Shown: positions 52,661 to 61,743, counted from the stretch's first letter. The stretch is 64,000 nt of DNA from an uncultured Marvinbryantia sp. (GCF_905201705.1 NZ_CAJKOX010000019.1:9267-73266); one strand, 5' to 3'. The notes: a model not told the origin generated them from the letters alone. Made by a program: numbers and translations.

Positions 52661-53980
52661 TTAGACAGAAATCAACCAGTCAATCAGGTTGATGGATTTT
52701 ATACCATTATAGGAAGAATCCATTCCGGTATTCAGGGAAAGAACGATTTTTTCGTAGTTATCGCTGATTTTCTGGAGTGGTGCTAATTCCCGCCTGCGAA
52801 CGTCTTCACTGGTCATTGCTTCCGTGACCTGAACATAAAGTTTGTCGTCTGCCTTTGTTGCGATAAAATCAACTTCGGAATTATCTACCTTACCGATAGA
52901 AACATCATATCCCCGACGAAGCAGTTCAAAGTAAACAACATTCTCTATCGCATGACCGCTATCACGGTCTCTGAATCCAAGCAGATAGTTCCTGAGTCCA
53001 ATATCAACAATGTAGTATTTCCCAAGGGTACGTAAGAATTCCTTTCCTTTGATATCGAATCTTTTGACATCATAGAAGAAATATGCCTCCAGCAGTGCAT
53101 TTACATAAGCCTGTACAGTGTGAGCACTTGGGGTTCCTTTTCGCCTCCCGTCTTCAAGAAGTCCTTCATTCACCAGGGTGTTGCCGATAGAAGAAACAGA
53201 AATGTTGCTTCCGATGTTATCAGCAAGGAACATGGTAATCTTTTTCAAAAGAACAGGGTCGGTGATTCTCTTTTGACCTCTGCGATTTTCGCGTTCGAGA
53301 ATATCTCTCATAATAACGGTAGAGTAGATGCCCTCCAGCAGCACCAGTGCTTTTTCCTGGTCTAAGCCTATGTCAGCAATGCCCGGCATTCCGCCAAACC
53401 GCATATATGCATCAAAAACCTCATGGAGTTCATAATAATTTCCCATTTTATCAATAGCTTGTTTGCGTGTATTGCCCCAGGCACTTTTCGTTTCTCTTAT
53501 TTCAAAATCGTGGAATGATAAAAATTCAGAGAAAGACAAAGGCAGCATCTTTATTTCTACGCATCTGCCAGATAAATAGGTGGCATATTCGGAGGAGAGC
53601 ATGTAGGCATTTGAACCCGTGACATAAATATCGCAATTAAAATCAACACGGAAAGAGTTCACAGCATCCTCCCAGTCAGGAACACGCTGAACCTCATCGA
53701 AGAAGAGGTACATTCTTTTATCTGGTATGATATGCTGCCTGACATATTCGTAGAAAGAATCGCTATTCATATTCTTATAAGCGTGTGATTCAAAATTCAT
53801 TTCAAGAATCTGGTCGTCAGTAACTCCATTTTCCTTTAGGTGAATGGTCATTAGTTTCAGCAGGCTGGATTTGCCACATCTGCGGATTCCGGTAACAACC
53901 TTCACTGGCTCGGTGTCCTGAAATGCTATAATCTTATTTAGGTATAAATCTCTTTTTTTGAGTTTATGAGTATCAATCAT
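52661..53980 (-). CDS. AAA_14/DUF4143 ATPase
   Basis: About 439 residues. Walker A VVTGIRRCGKSSLLKLM near residue 27 and Walker B MYLFFDEVQRVPDW near 90 mark the AAA_14 domain; the C-terminal DUF4143 has SEVDFIATKADDKLYVQV, a PD-(D/E)XK-like core. Function of the family is not established. Minus-strand ATG 53980 has AAGGAGG eight bases upstream; the first in-frame start, TTG 54013, lacks a site. It is transcribed alone. Confidence 0.85.
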   Translation of the reverse strand: MIDTHKLKKRDLYLNKIIAFQDTEPVKVVTGIRRCGKSSLLKLMTIHLKENGVTDDQILEMNFESHAYKNMNSDSFYEYVRQHIIPDKRMYLFFDEVQRVPDWEDAVNSFRVDFNCDIYVTGSNAYMLSSEYATYLSGRCVEIKMLPLSFSEFLSFHDFEIRETKSAWGNTRKQAIDKMGNYYELHEVFDAYMRFGGMPGIADIGLDQEKALVLLEGIYSTVIMRDILERENRRGQKRITDPVLLKKITMFLADNIGSNISVSSIGNTLVNEGLLEDGRRKGTPSAHTVQAYVNALLEAYFFYDVKRFDIKGKEFLRTLGKYYIVDIGLRNYLLGFRDRDSGHAIENVVYFELLRRGYDVSIGKVDNSEVDFIATKADDKLYVQVTEAMTSEDVRRRELAPLQKISDNYEKIVLSLNTGMDSSYNGIKSINLIDWLISV

Positions 53981-54071
53981 TTGCCATACCTCCTTGTGAT
54001 AAGAGTATAGCATAAACTTATGAAAAAATCAAGTTTGTGCACTGAAATGCAAAAACTTGATTTATCTGTTG

Positions 54072-54464
54072 CTATCCTTTGGAACCGACCGGGGCGCCGC
54101 CGCCCATGACATTTCCGTTTTTGTCGATGATGCGCCCCTGGGAATCGACGTGTCCGCCCTCCGGCACAGCCCAGCCGCCGTCTTTTGAAAAGGTTTCTCC
54201 GCTGGGAGTGGCAATATTTCCGTTGCTGTCAACACGGGAACCCTTTGGCGGAACAAAGCCCTGCCCGGCGACATCTTCCACGCTGTCTGACGAATCCTTT
54301 GCAGCAGTGGCAGAAACATTTTCTGTTTCTTCTGCCTTTGTCCGGCTTTCCGTCTGTGTGCTGAGTTCTGTTTCCGTCTGCGTGGCGGGAGCTTCATTTG
54401 CACAGCCGGTCATCCCGGCAAGCAAAACCGCTATACAGATTCCTGCAAATCTTCTCTTCTTCAT
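54072..54464 (-). CDS. Small lipoprotein with Gly/Asp-rich tail
   Basis: About 130 residues. A lipoprotein signal ends in LLAGMTGC. A Thr/Glu/Ser linker is followed by two similar segments (GSRVDSNGNIATPSGE and GGHVDSQGRIIDKNGN), which look like short beta-hairpin repeats. No enzyme motif. ATG 54464 has GGAGG upstream. It should be anchored on the outer membrane face. Function unknown. Confidence 0.75.
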   Translation of the reverse strand: MKKRRFAGICIAVLLAGMTGCANEAPATQTETELSTQTESRTKAEETENVSATAAKDSSDSVEDVAGQGFVPPKGSRVDSNGNIATPSGETFSKDGGWAVPEGGHVDSQGRIIDKNGNVMGGGAPVGSKG

Positions 54465-54634
54465 TTTCACGTCCTCCTTCAATTCGTTTCCGCAAGATTT
54501 CCCGCACCCTACCCTGAAGCACGGGAGAGGTTTGTCTTTATTGTATCACGGGAAAAGCTTAATATTAGCTTACAAATTCTTAATAATCATGAATATTGGG
54601 GCGCGATTCGGGTTGTTTTTCATTAAAAATTTTA

Positions 54635-54664
54635 TTGACAATTTTTGAATTATCCGGGTATAAT
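54635..54664 (+). promoter_or_regulatory. Promoter of the type III antitoxin RNA
   Basis: Consensus TTGACA (54635-54640), an 18-bp spacer and TATAAT (54659-54664), about 30 bp before the first 53-bp repeat. Confidence 0.8.
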
Positions 54665-54700
54665 AAAAACAAGAAAACAGTTTGTTTTCGGTATGCACAG

Positions 54701-54859
54701 TCTCCGTGAATGACGGGACTATAATTTCGAATATCATTCAACAGTATGTTTTGACTCCGGGAGCGACGGGTCATAAATTTCGAATATCGCTCAATTGTAT
54801 GTCTGGTCTCCGCAGATGACGGGACTATAATTTCGAATATCATCTAATTGTATGAAATA
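54701..54859 (+). ncRNA. Three 53-nt tandem repeats with covarying stems (type III antitoxin RNA)
   Basis: Units start at 54701, 54754 and 54807, exactly 53 bp apart. In each, bases 8-13 pair with 34-39: GAATGA/TCATTC, GAGCGA/TCGCTC and AGATGA/TCATCT. Four of the six pairs change on both sides at once, so the stem is kept by selection. The loop (CGGG...TTTCGAATA) is almost constant. Promoter, tandem repeats, a partial terminator and then a toxin gene is the established layout of type III systems, where the RNA repeats bind and inhibit the toxin RNase. Confidence 0.85.
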
Positions 54860-54890
54860 ACAATAACTCCACTTTCGTGGAGTTATTGTT
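54859..54890 (+). terminator. Partial terminator between antitoxin RNA and toxin
   Basis: A perfect 14-bp stem (54859-54872 with 54877-54890, loop TTTC). It lacks a real T run, so some readthrough into the toxin is expected. Confidence 0.75.
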
Positions 54891-54914
54891 ATATTGGAGG
54901 ATGAAAAGCAACAT

Positions 54915-55376
54915 ATGATAAAACTGGTCAAGGTGAAACAAGAATTTTATGATTTATGTAATAAATATTCAGTAGCGGATGAACTGTTATTTAATGAAAA
55001 GGGTAGGCCATGTGTTTTGCTTATTCGTTTGCGATATAAAGGAAATCTGGGAACCTTTGTTGTTCCATTGAGGTCTAATATATCCCCGTCAGTGCCAAAG
55101 AAAGACTATTTTCCTCTGCCGCCCAATAAGAAAACAAAACCGAAATATCGTCATGGAGTTCATTATATAAAATTGTTTCCAGTGAGTAAGAAGTACATTG
55201 ATACATATCCTGTCGGCGGAGATGCTTATTATTCTGCTGTTTTGAATATATTAACTAAAAATGAACGCAGAATTGTTATGGCGTGTCAGGACTATCTGAG
55301 ACAGTGTGAAAATGGCAACAAACATATGATGACGCCGGATATAGATGGCATTTTAGCTGTTTTGGACATGTATTAA
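54915..55376 (+). CDS. Type III toxin-antitoxin toxin, ToxN/AbiQ/TenpN-like RNase
   Basis: A 153-residue basic protein. FVVPLRSNISP, DYFPLP, then HGVHYIKLFPVSKKYID resemble the TenpN/CptN branch of ToxN-AbiQ toxins. These are endoribonucleases that cut RNA and cause growth arrest or abortive infection. The size fits. It directly follows the repeat RNA and its terminator. ATG 54915 lies 14 bases from GGAGG; a five-codon frame (MKSNI) at 54901-54918 ends in an ATGA overlap with this start, suggesting coupled translation. Confidence 0.8.
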   Translation: MIKLVKVKQEFYDLCNKYSVADELLFNEKGRPCVLLIRLRYKGNLGTFVVPLRSNISPSVPKKDYFPLPPNKKTKPKYRHGVHYIKLFPVSKKYIDTYPVGGDAYYSAVLNILTKNERRIVMACQDYLRQCENGNKHMMTPDIDGILAVLDMY

Positions 55377-55430
55377 GGTGATACGGGAAATGAACAGGCG
55401 GAATCGAAGAATGTATCAGATAGCAAAGCG

Positions 55431-55459
55431 GCAGAGAACAAAATCTCTGTCGTTTTTTG
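55431..55459 (+). terminator. Terminator of the toxin gene
   Basis: CAGAGA (55432-55437) pairs with TCTCTG (55444-55449), followed by TCG and six T. Confidence 0.7.
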
Positions 55460-55470
55460 TTGGAAACTTC

Positions 55471-55524
55471 TTGACAATTATATCGGACTTCGATATACTA
55501 TATATAGAACCTCGATATATCGAA
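55471..55524 (+). promoter_or_regulatory. Promoter and operator of the PadR gene
   Basis: TTGACA (55471-55476), a 17-bp spacer, and TATACT (55494-55499). CTTCGATATA (55488-55497) and TATATCGAAG (55516-55525) form a large dyad, and TCGATATATCGA is itself palindromic. PadR proteins usually bind such dyads over their own promoter, so autoregulation is likely. Confidence 0.7.
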
Positions 55525-55544
55525 GTGAAATAGTGAGGATGTAT

Positions 55545-55868
55545 ATGGATAGTAAAATCAAACGAATTTATGTACCGATGACGGAAAGCGGTTTTTATAT
55601 TTTGTTCTGTCTCCAGCAGCCGCAGCATGGTTACGGAATCAGCCACCAGGTCAGGCAGATGACAGACGGAGAGTTGATCATCAGTGCGGGTACGATGTAC
55701 GGAACGCTTTCGAAAATGGAAAAAGACGGGCTGATTGCCTTTCAAAGGGAAGAAGAAAAAAGAAAAATTTATCAGATTACAGAGCTTGGAAAAGAAATCT
55801 TAAATCTTGAACTGAAACGTATAGAACGTTTGTATAAAAATAGCAAAGGAGAGGGAGTAAATGAATAA
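55545..55868 (+). CDS. PadR-family transcriptional regulator
   Basis: About 107 residues of the PadR winged-helix type: PMTESGFYILFCLQQPQHGY, then ISAGTMYGTLSKMEKDGLI and KRKIYQITELGKEIL. It binds the dyads just upstream of itself by family precedent. ATG 55545 is six bases from GAGG; GTG 55533 and ATG 55539 are alternatives. Overlaps the next gene by eight bases, the usual PadR-DUF2812 pairing. Confidence 0.9.
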   Translation: MDSKIKRIYVPMTESGFYILFCLQQPQHGYGISHQVRQMTDGELIISAGTMYGTLSKMEKDGLIAFQREEEKRKIYQITELGKEILNLELKRIERLYKNSKGEGVNE

Positions 55869-56412
55869 CAGAAAAACGGTTATACGCTTTTTTACCATCG
55901 CGGATTACGAGGAGGAAGAAGCCTGGCTGCATGAGCAGCATAAAAACGGATGGAAACTATCGAAAATGATTCCGCCGTGCTTCTATATTTTCGAGCAGTG
56001 CACGCCGGAAAATGTGGCGTATCGGCTGGACTATAAAAATAACACAGAAAACAGTCACTATTTTCAGATGTTCCGGGATTATGGCTGGGAATATATCGGG
56101 CGATGCGTTGGATGGCTATATTTCCGGAAACCGTTATCAGAAACAAATTCCGAACAGGATGGAGAAATTTTCTCCGACAACGAATCAAGAGTGGAATTGA
56201 TCAATCATGTAATGAAAACCCGGCTGCTTCCGCTTATGATAATCTTCCTCTGCTGTGTGTTTCCGAATTTTATCAAAAGCATGGAGACCAGCGATTCCCT
56301 TGCAAGCGTGTTCACAGTGCTGTTTGCTGTTCTGACGCTGCTATATCTTTATCTGTTTGTTTATTGCGGTCTGAAACTGCGAAAACTGAGAGAAAAATAC
56401 AGAAATGACTGA
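55861..56412 (+). CDS. DUF2812 membrane protein
   Basis: A 183-residue protein. The soluble N-terminus has the DUF2812 hallmark (EEEEAWLHEQHKNGWKL, then FQMFRDYGWEYIGRCVGWLYF). Two membrane segments follow (LLPLMIIFLCCVF and VFTVLFAVLTLLYLYLFVY). Genes of this family normally accompany a PadR regulator, as here, and its effector function is unknown. Confidence 0.85.
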   Translation: MNNRKTVIRFFTIADYEEEEAWLHEQHKNGWKLSKMIPPCFYIFEQCTPENVAYRLDYKNNTENSHYFQMFRDYGWEYIGRCVGWLYFRKPLSETNSEQDGEIFSDNESRVELINHVMKTRLLPLMIIFLCCVFPNFIKSMETSDSLASVFTVLFAVLTLLYLYLFVYCGLKLRKLREKYRND

Positions 56413-56689
56413 AACACTTGCTTCTAGAAAGACCGTCGTTATTGTTCACGCCAGCCTCAAAACACCTGCTGTTTGAGGCGTGAGAATGTGATTCAAGCGT
56501 GAGCAAATCCCATTCGCGAAGCGAATTTTAAATGGATTTGCGAAGGTTACTGGAACGGAGTGAACAGTAACAGACCGTCACCCCGCCGGGCGACGGCTTT
56601 TCATTTCTGCTTGCATTTTTTTGCGGGATGTTGTTATAATGCATAAGGAAATAAACTGGAAATGATTTAAATAAAGGATAGAGTGATTT
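56413..56689. repeat. Cluster of intergenic hairpins before the topoisomerase genes
   Basis: Four stem-loops in a row: CACGC/GCGTG with CCTCAAA/TTTGAGG (56447-56482), CAAATCC/GGATTTG (56504-56540), GTTACTG/CAGTAAC (56546-56571) and CCGTC/GACGG followed by CTTTT (56575-56600). The last may act as a terminator. The others resemble dispersed repeats of Firmicutes; no gene is present. Confidence 0.65.
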
Positions 56690-58609
56690 ATGGCAAAAAA
56701 GACATATGACGCGGCGAGTATATCCGTGCTGGAGGGACTGGAGGCGGTCCGCAAGCGGCCGGGCATGTATATCGGCAGCGTTTCCAGAAAGGGATTGAAC
56801 CATCTGGTTTATGAGATTGTAGATAATGCGGTGGATGAGCATCTGGCAGGCTATTGCAGTCAGATTGAGGTATATCTGGAAAAGGACGGTTCCGCAACGG
56901 TGAACGATGACGGGCGCGGCGTGCCGGTGGATATGCATGAAAAGGGCGTCCCGGCGGAGCGGCTGGTGTTCACGACGCTGCATGCGGGCGGAAAATTTGA
57001 TAATGACAGCTACAAAACCAGCGGCGGTCTGCACGGAGTCGGCTCTTCGGTGGTAAACGCGCTTTCCACGTATCTGGACGTGCAGGTGAGCCTCGGCGGA
57101 CAGATCCACCACGACCGCTTCGAGCGGGGCGTGCCGGTGGTGGAACTGGAGAAGGGCTTGCTTCCGGTGATCGGGAAGACGAAAAGAACCGGTACCTGCA
57201 TCAATTTTCTGCCGGATCCGGAAATTTTTGAAAAGACACAGTTTGCGGCGGAGGAGATCAAGAGCCGCCTGCACGAGACGGCATACTTAAACCCGGCGTT
57301 GACGATCATTTTTGAAGACCGGCGGGGTGAGACGGTCGAGCATCTGGAATATCATGAGCCGGATGGCATCGTGGGCTTTGTAAAGGATTTAAACCGCAAC
57401 AAGGAGACGGTACAGGAGCCGCCGGTGTACCTGAAGGGCGAGCTGGACGGCATCACGGTGGAGTGTGCGTTCCAGTATGTGAACGAATTTCATGAAAACG
57501 TGCTTGGCTTCTGCAACAACATTTACAACGCGGAGGGCGGCACGCATCTGACGGGCTTTAAGACGGCATTTACTGCGATCATGAACACCTACGCCAGAGA
57601 GCTTGGCATTTTAAAAGAAAAGGATGCCAATTTTACCGGCGCGGATATCCGCAACGGCATGACGGCGGTGGTGTCTGTGAAGCATCCGGCGCCGCGCTTT
57701 GAGGGGCAGACAAAGACGAAGCTTGACAACCAGGACGCGGCGAAGGCGGTCGCCAAGGTGGTCGGCGACGAGGCGGTGCTGTATTTCGACCGCAATCTGG
57801 AAACTTTAAAAAAGGTGCTGTCCTGCGCGGAGCGGGCGGCAAAAATACGAAAGACCGAGGAGAAGGCAAAGACGAACCTTCTGACGAAGCAGAAGTATTC
57901 CTTCGATTCCAACGGCAAGCTGGCAAACTGCGAGAGCAGAAGACCGGAGCTGTGCGAGATTTTTATCGTAGAGGGAGATTCTGCGGGCGGCTCCGCAAAG
58001 ATGGCGCGCAACCGTAACTTCCAGGCAATCATGCCCATCCGCGGAAAAATCCTCAACGTGGAGAAGGCAAGCATCGACAAGGTGCTGGCGAACGCGGAGA
58101 TTAAGACAATGATCAACGCTTTTGGCTGCGGATTTTCAGAAGGCTATGGAAATGACTTCGATATCTCGAAGCTGCGTTACGACAAAATTATCATTATGGC
58201 GGATGCCGACGTGGATGGCGCGCATATCAGCACGCTGCTTTTGACATTGTTCTACCGCTTTATGCCGGAGCTGATCTACGAGGGGCACATCTATATTGCA
58301 ATGCCGCCGCTCTACAAAGCGATGCCGTCGCGCGGACCGGAGGAATATCTGTACGACGACAAGGCGCTGGAAAAATACCGGAAGACACATAAAAACTTTA
58401 CGCTGCAGCGCTACAAGGGTCTCGGAGAGATGGATGCGCAGCAGCTCTGGGAGACGACGCTCAATCCGGAAACGCGTGTACTCAAGCGCGTAGAGATCGA
58501 AGATGCGCGCATGGCATCCAGCGTCACGGAAATGCTGATGGGCACCGAAGTGCCGCCGCGCAAGGCGTTCATTTATGAGCACGCAAAGGACGCCGAGCTG
58601 GATATATAA
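56690..58609 (+). CDS. parE: DNA topoisomerase IV/gyrase-type subunit B (ParE-like)
   Basis: A 639-residue GyrB/ParE subunit. The GHKL ATPase has VYEIVDNAVDEHLAG and DDGRGVPVDMHE, followed by GGLHGVGSSVVNALS; the TOPRIM domain has EGDSAGGSAKMARN and DADVDGAHI, and the tail is RYKGLGEMDAQQLWETT. It supplies ATP hydrolysis and the DNA gate metal site. Subunit A lies 181 bp downstream; its tail lacks the usual GyrA box, which favours topoisomerase IV for the pair, though naming is uncertain. Confidence 0.85.
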   Translation: MAKKTYDAASISVLEGLEAVRKRPGMYIGSVSRKGLNHLVYEIVDNAVDEHLAGYCSQIEVYLEKDGSATVNDDGRGVPVDMHEKGVPAERLVFTTLHAGGKFDNDSYKTSGGLHGVGSSVVNALSTYLDVQVSLGGQIHHDRFERGVPVVELEKGLLPVIGKTKRTGTCINFLPDPEIFEKTQFAAEEIKSRLHETAYLNPALTIIFEDRRGETVEHLEYHEPDGIVGFVKDLNRNKETVQEPPVYLKGELDGITVECAFQYVNEFHENVLGFCNNIYNAEGGTHLTGFKTAFTAIMNTYARELGILKEKDANFTGADIRNGMTAVVSVKHPAPRFEGQTKTKLDNQDAAKAVAKVVGDEAVLYFDRNLETLKKVLSCAERAAKIRKTEEKAKTNLLTKQKYSFDSNGKLANCESRRPELCEIFIVEGDSAGGSAKMARNRNFQAIMPIRGKILNVEKASIDKVLANAEIKTMINAFGCGFSEGYGNDFDISKLRYDKIIIMADADVDGAHISTLLLTLFYRFMPELIYEGHIYIAMPPLYKAMPSRGPEEYLYDDKALEKYRKTHKNFTLQRYKGLGEMDAQQLWETTLNPETRVLKRVEIEDARMASSVTEMLMGTEVPPRKAFIYEHAKDAELDI

Positions 58610-58790
58610 GCTCTTCCAGGCGGAGGAGGCGTTTTAGGCGGCGGGGTGGTAAGATGCGTCTGGCGTCTGGGAAAATGAGCGGCGCCGGGCAGCAAAAAGA
58701 CATTCCGGGACATATCGGTGAGTGGATTCCGGAAAAAGCGGCTTCTCGCAAAAAAAGGAAATTTGAGGTAATATGAGGTAATAGAAATAT

Positions 58791-61037
58791 ATGGAAAACA
58801 CACAGCAGCAGATCATCCGGACAGAGTATTCGGAGATCATGCAAAAATCTTATATTGATTATGCGATGAGCGTCATCGTGGCACGTGCGCTTCCGGATGT
58901 GCGCGACGGGCTGAAGCCGGTACAGCGCCGGACGCTCTACGACATGTATGAGCTGGGTATCCGCTACGACCGCCCATACCGCAAATGCGCGCGTATCGTC
59001 GGCGATACGATGGGTAAATATCATCCGCACGGCGACAGCTCCATCTATGAGGCGCTTGTCGTTATGGCGCAGGATTTCAAGAAAGGACTTCCTCTGGTGG
59101 ACGGACACGGAAATTTCGGGTCCATCGAAGGGGACGGCGCCGCGGCGATGCGTTACACGGAGGCGCGTCTGCAAAAAGTCACGCAGGAGGCATTTCTTGC
59201 CGACCTTGATAAAAACGTGGTTCCGTTCGTTCCAAACTTTGACGAGACGGAAAAAGAGCCGGAGGTGCTTCCAGTGCGCCTGCCAAACCTTCTGATCAAC
59301 GGTGCGGACGGTATCGCGGTCGGTATGGTGACGAGCATTCCGCCGCACAATCTCGGTGAGGTGATCGATGCGGTCATTGCCACCATCAAAAACAGCGACA
59401 TCACGACGGAAGAGCTGATGCAGTACATTCAGGGGCCGGATTTTCCCACCGGAGGCATCGTGGTCAACAAGGACGAACTGCCGGACATTTACAAGACCGG
59501 CACGGGCAAAATCCGCATCCGCGGCAAGGTGGAGGTGGAGAAGGGAAAGAACGGAAAAGAAAACCTTGTCATCAGCGAAATTCCCTATACCATGATCGGC
59601 GCCAATATCGGCAAATTTTTAAACGACGTGGCTGCTCTGGTGGAGACGAAAAAGACGACCGATATCGTTGATATCTCCAACCAGTCGTCGAAGGACGGCA
59701 TCCGCATTGTGCTGGAGCTGCGCAAAAACGCCGACACGAATAATCTGATAAACATGCTTTACAAAAAGACGCGCCTGGAGGATACCTTTGGCGTAAATAT
59801 GCTGGCGGTGTCGGACGGCAGACCGGAAACGCTCAGTCTGAAAAAAATCATTGAGCATCACATCGATTTCCAGTTTGAGGTGAACACGCGCAAGTATCAG
59901 ACGCTGCTGGAGAAGGAGCAGGCAAAGAGGGAAATCCAGGAGGGGCTGATAAAAGCCTGCGACGTTATCGACCTGATTATCGAGATCCTGCGCGGAAGCA
60001 AGAGCCGCGAGCAGGCGAAAGAATGTCTGGTAAACGGCGTTACCGAGGGCATCAAGTTTAAATCGCGCGCCTCGAAAAAGCAGGCGGAGCAGCTTCGTTT
60101 TACCGACGCGCAGGCGACGGCGATCCTGGAGATGCGGCTCTACAAGCTGATCGGGCTGGAGATCGCCGCGCTGCAGAAGGAACACGACGAGACGGTAAAG
60201 AATATTGCCCGCTACGAGGATCTTTTAAATAATTACGGCTCCATGGCGAAGCAGATCGTGAAGGAGCTGCAGAGCTTTAAGAAGGAGTACGCCGTACCGC
60301 GCAAAACGGTGGTTGAGAACGGCGAGGAGGCTGTCTATGAGGAAAAGAAGATTGAGGAGATGGAGGTCGTCTTTCTGATGGACCGCTTCGGCTACGCGCG
60401 CACTGTGGATGCGGCGACCTACGAGCGGAACAAAGAGACGGCGGACGCGGAAAACCGCTATGTGATCTCCTGCATGAATACCGATAAGATCTGTCTGTTT
60501 ACGGATATGGGCAGCCAGCATCTCATCAAGGTGCTCGATGTGCCCTTCGGAAAATTCCGCGATAAAGGCAAGCCGATCGATAATTTCTGTAATTACAGCA
60601 GCGCGCAGGAGACGATCGTCTATGCGGAGAGCCTGCAGCGCGTGAAGATGTCTTTGCTAATTTTCGGAACTGCGCAGGGCATGGTGAAGCAGGTGGAGGG
60701 CAGCGAGTTTGATGTGGCAAAGCGCACGATCGCGGCGACGAAGCTGCAGGAGGGCGACAAGGTGATCTGCGTACACCGGATGGACGAGGCGGAGACGGCG
60801 GTATTTAAGACAGAGCGCGATATCTGTCTGCGCATCCAGATCGGCGATATTCCTTTAAAGAAAAAGGGCGCGATCGGCGTACGCGGCATCCGCTTAAATG
60901 AGGGCGACCGCGTGGAGGCAATGTATTATCCGAACGGCGAAAAGGATAAAACCATTCTCTATAAAGAAAAGGAAGTCCGGCTGGACAGGCTGAAGGTCGC
61001 CGGGCGCGACACCAAAGGCACGAAGCTGCGCGGATAG
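58791..61037 (+). CDS. parC: DNA topoisomerase IV/gyrase-type subunit A (ParC-like)
   Basis: A 748-residue type IIA subunit A. DGLKPVQRRTLYDMYELG starts the breakage domain, and HPHGDSSIYEALVVMAQDF is the fluoroquinolone-resistance region with Ser-Ser. The catalytic Tyr is in AAAMRYTEARL. The C-terminal propeller has no canonical QRRGGKG GyrA box; KKKGAIGVRGIRL replaces it. It cuts and passes DNA with subunit B to separate daughter chromosomes. ATG 58791 lacks a strong ribosome site, having only GAGGTAAT upstream. Confidence 0.86.
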   Translation: MENTQQQIIRTEYSEIMQKSYIDYAMSVIVARALPDVRDGLKPVQRRTLYDMYELGIRYDRPYRKCARIVGDTMGKYHPHGDSSIYEALVVMAQDFKKGLPLVDGHGNFGSIEGDGAAAMRYTEARLQKVTQEAFLADLDKNVVPFVPNFDETEKEPEVLPVRLPNLLINGADGIAVGMVTSIPPHNLGEVIDAVIATIKNSDITTEELMQYIQGPDFPTGGIVVNKDELPDIYKTGTGKIRIRGKVEVEKGKNGKENLVISEIPYTMIGANIGKFLNDVAALVETKKTTDIVDISNQSSKDGIRIVLELRKNADTNNLINMLYKKTRLEDTFGVNMLAVSDGRPETLSLKKIIEHHIDFQFEVNTRKYQTLLEKEQAKREIQEGLIKACDVIDLIIEILRGSKSREQAKECLVNGVTEGIKFKSRASKKQAEQLRFTDAQATAILEMRLYKLIGLEIAALQKEHDETVKNIARYEDLLNNYGSMAKQIVKELQSFKKEYAVPRKTVVENGEEAVYEEKKIEEMEVVFLMDRFGYARTVDAATYERNKETADAENRYVISCMNTDKICLFTDMGSQHLIKVLDVPFGKFRDKGKPIDNFCNYSSAQETIVYAESLQRVKMSLLIFGTAQGMVKQVEGSEFDVAKRTIAATKLQEGDKVICVHRMDEAETAVFKTERDICLRIQIGDIPLKKKGAIGVRGIRLNEGDRVEAMYYPNGEKDKTILYKEKEVRLDRLKVAGRDTKGTKLRG

Positions 61038-61102
61038 CAGCTCGCAGGCGGTAAAAAATATGGAAAAATCGTGTAAGATTAAGGAAAACTTGAAAAAAAC
61101 AC

Positions 61103-61130
61103 TTGTTTTTCCGGATAAGCGTGCTATAAT
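61103..61130 (+). promoter_or_regulatory. Promoter of the rimP-nusA-infB operon
   Basis: TTGTTT (61103-61108), a 16-bp spacer and TATAAT (61125-61130), about 130 bp before rimP. Confidence 0.65.
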
Positions 61131-61160
61131 GAGGATGATAAGAATATGTTACTAGAGTGT

Positions 61161-61182
61161 GAGCGGGTTGAAAAACCCGCTC
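61161..61182 (+). promoter_or_regulatory. Leader hairpin before rimP
   Basis: GAGCGGGTT and AACCCGCTC form a perfect 9-bp stem closed by a GAAA tetraloop. No T run follows. It lies in the leader RNA between promoter and rimP; as a GNRA loop it could be a stable structural or processing element. Confidence 0.65.
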
Positions 61183-61260
61183 AATCTTATGTTGCCGGGC
61201 GTGTCGGAGAAAAAAGACGGCGGACACAAAAGACGGCATATCTGGAGGAATGCGGGGCGT

Positions 61261-61728
61261 ATGACAAAAAAAGAAATGTATGAACAGAAAACGGAAGCGA
61301 TACTGCAGCCGATCGTGGATGCGAACGGATTTGAGCTGGTAGACGTGGAGTATGTGAAGGAGGGCGGAAGCTGGTACCTGCGCGCGTACATCGATAAGCC
61401 GGGCGGCATCACGGTGGACGACTGCGAGCTGGTGAGCCGGGCGGCGAACGATATTCTGGATGAGCAGGACTTTGTTGAGGAATCCTATATCTTTGAGGTA
61501 AGCTCTCCGGGACTTGGGCGGCCACTCAAAAAAGAGAAGGATTTTGTGCGCAGCATTGGGGAAGAAGTGGAGATCCGCACGTTCCGCGCGATAGAACGAC
61601 AGAAGGAATTTTACGGCATTTTAAAAGCCTTTGATAAAGAAACCGTCACGATCATGATGGAAGATGAAAGTGAAATGCAGATTGCGAGAGCTGATATTGC
61701 GCTGATAAGACTGGCTTTCGATTTTTAA
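61261..61728 (+). CDS. rimP: Ribosome maturation factor RimP
   Basis: A 155-residue protein with PIVDANGFELVDVEYVKEG, then YIDKPGGITVDDCE and EVSSPGLGRPLKKEKDF, the RimP hallmarks. It helps 30S subunit assembly. ATG 61261 has GGAGG twelve bases upstream. It opens the conserved rimP-nusA-ylxR-ylxQ-infB operon. Confidence 0.93.
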   Translation: MTKKEMYEQKTEAILQPIVDANGFELVDVEYVKEGGSWYLRAYIDKPGGITVDDCELVSRAANDILDEQDFVEESYIFEVSSPGLGRPLKKEKDFVRSIGEEVEIRTFRAIERQKEFYGILKAFDKETVTIMMEDESEMQIARADIALIRLAFDF

Positions 61729-61743
61729 GGAGGAAAAGGGAAA

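Noticed and set aside
54701..54859. CRISPR array
   Set aside because: The 53-bp units are tandem without unique spacers; the arrangement with promoter, terminator and toxin fits a type III antitoxin RNA.
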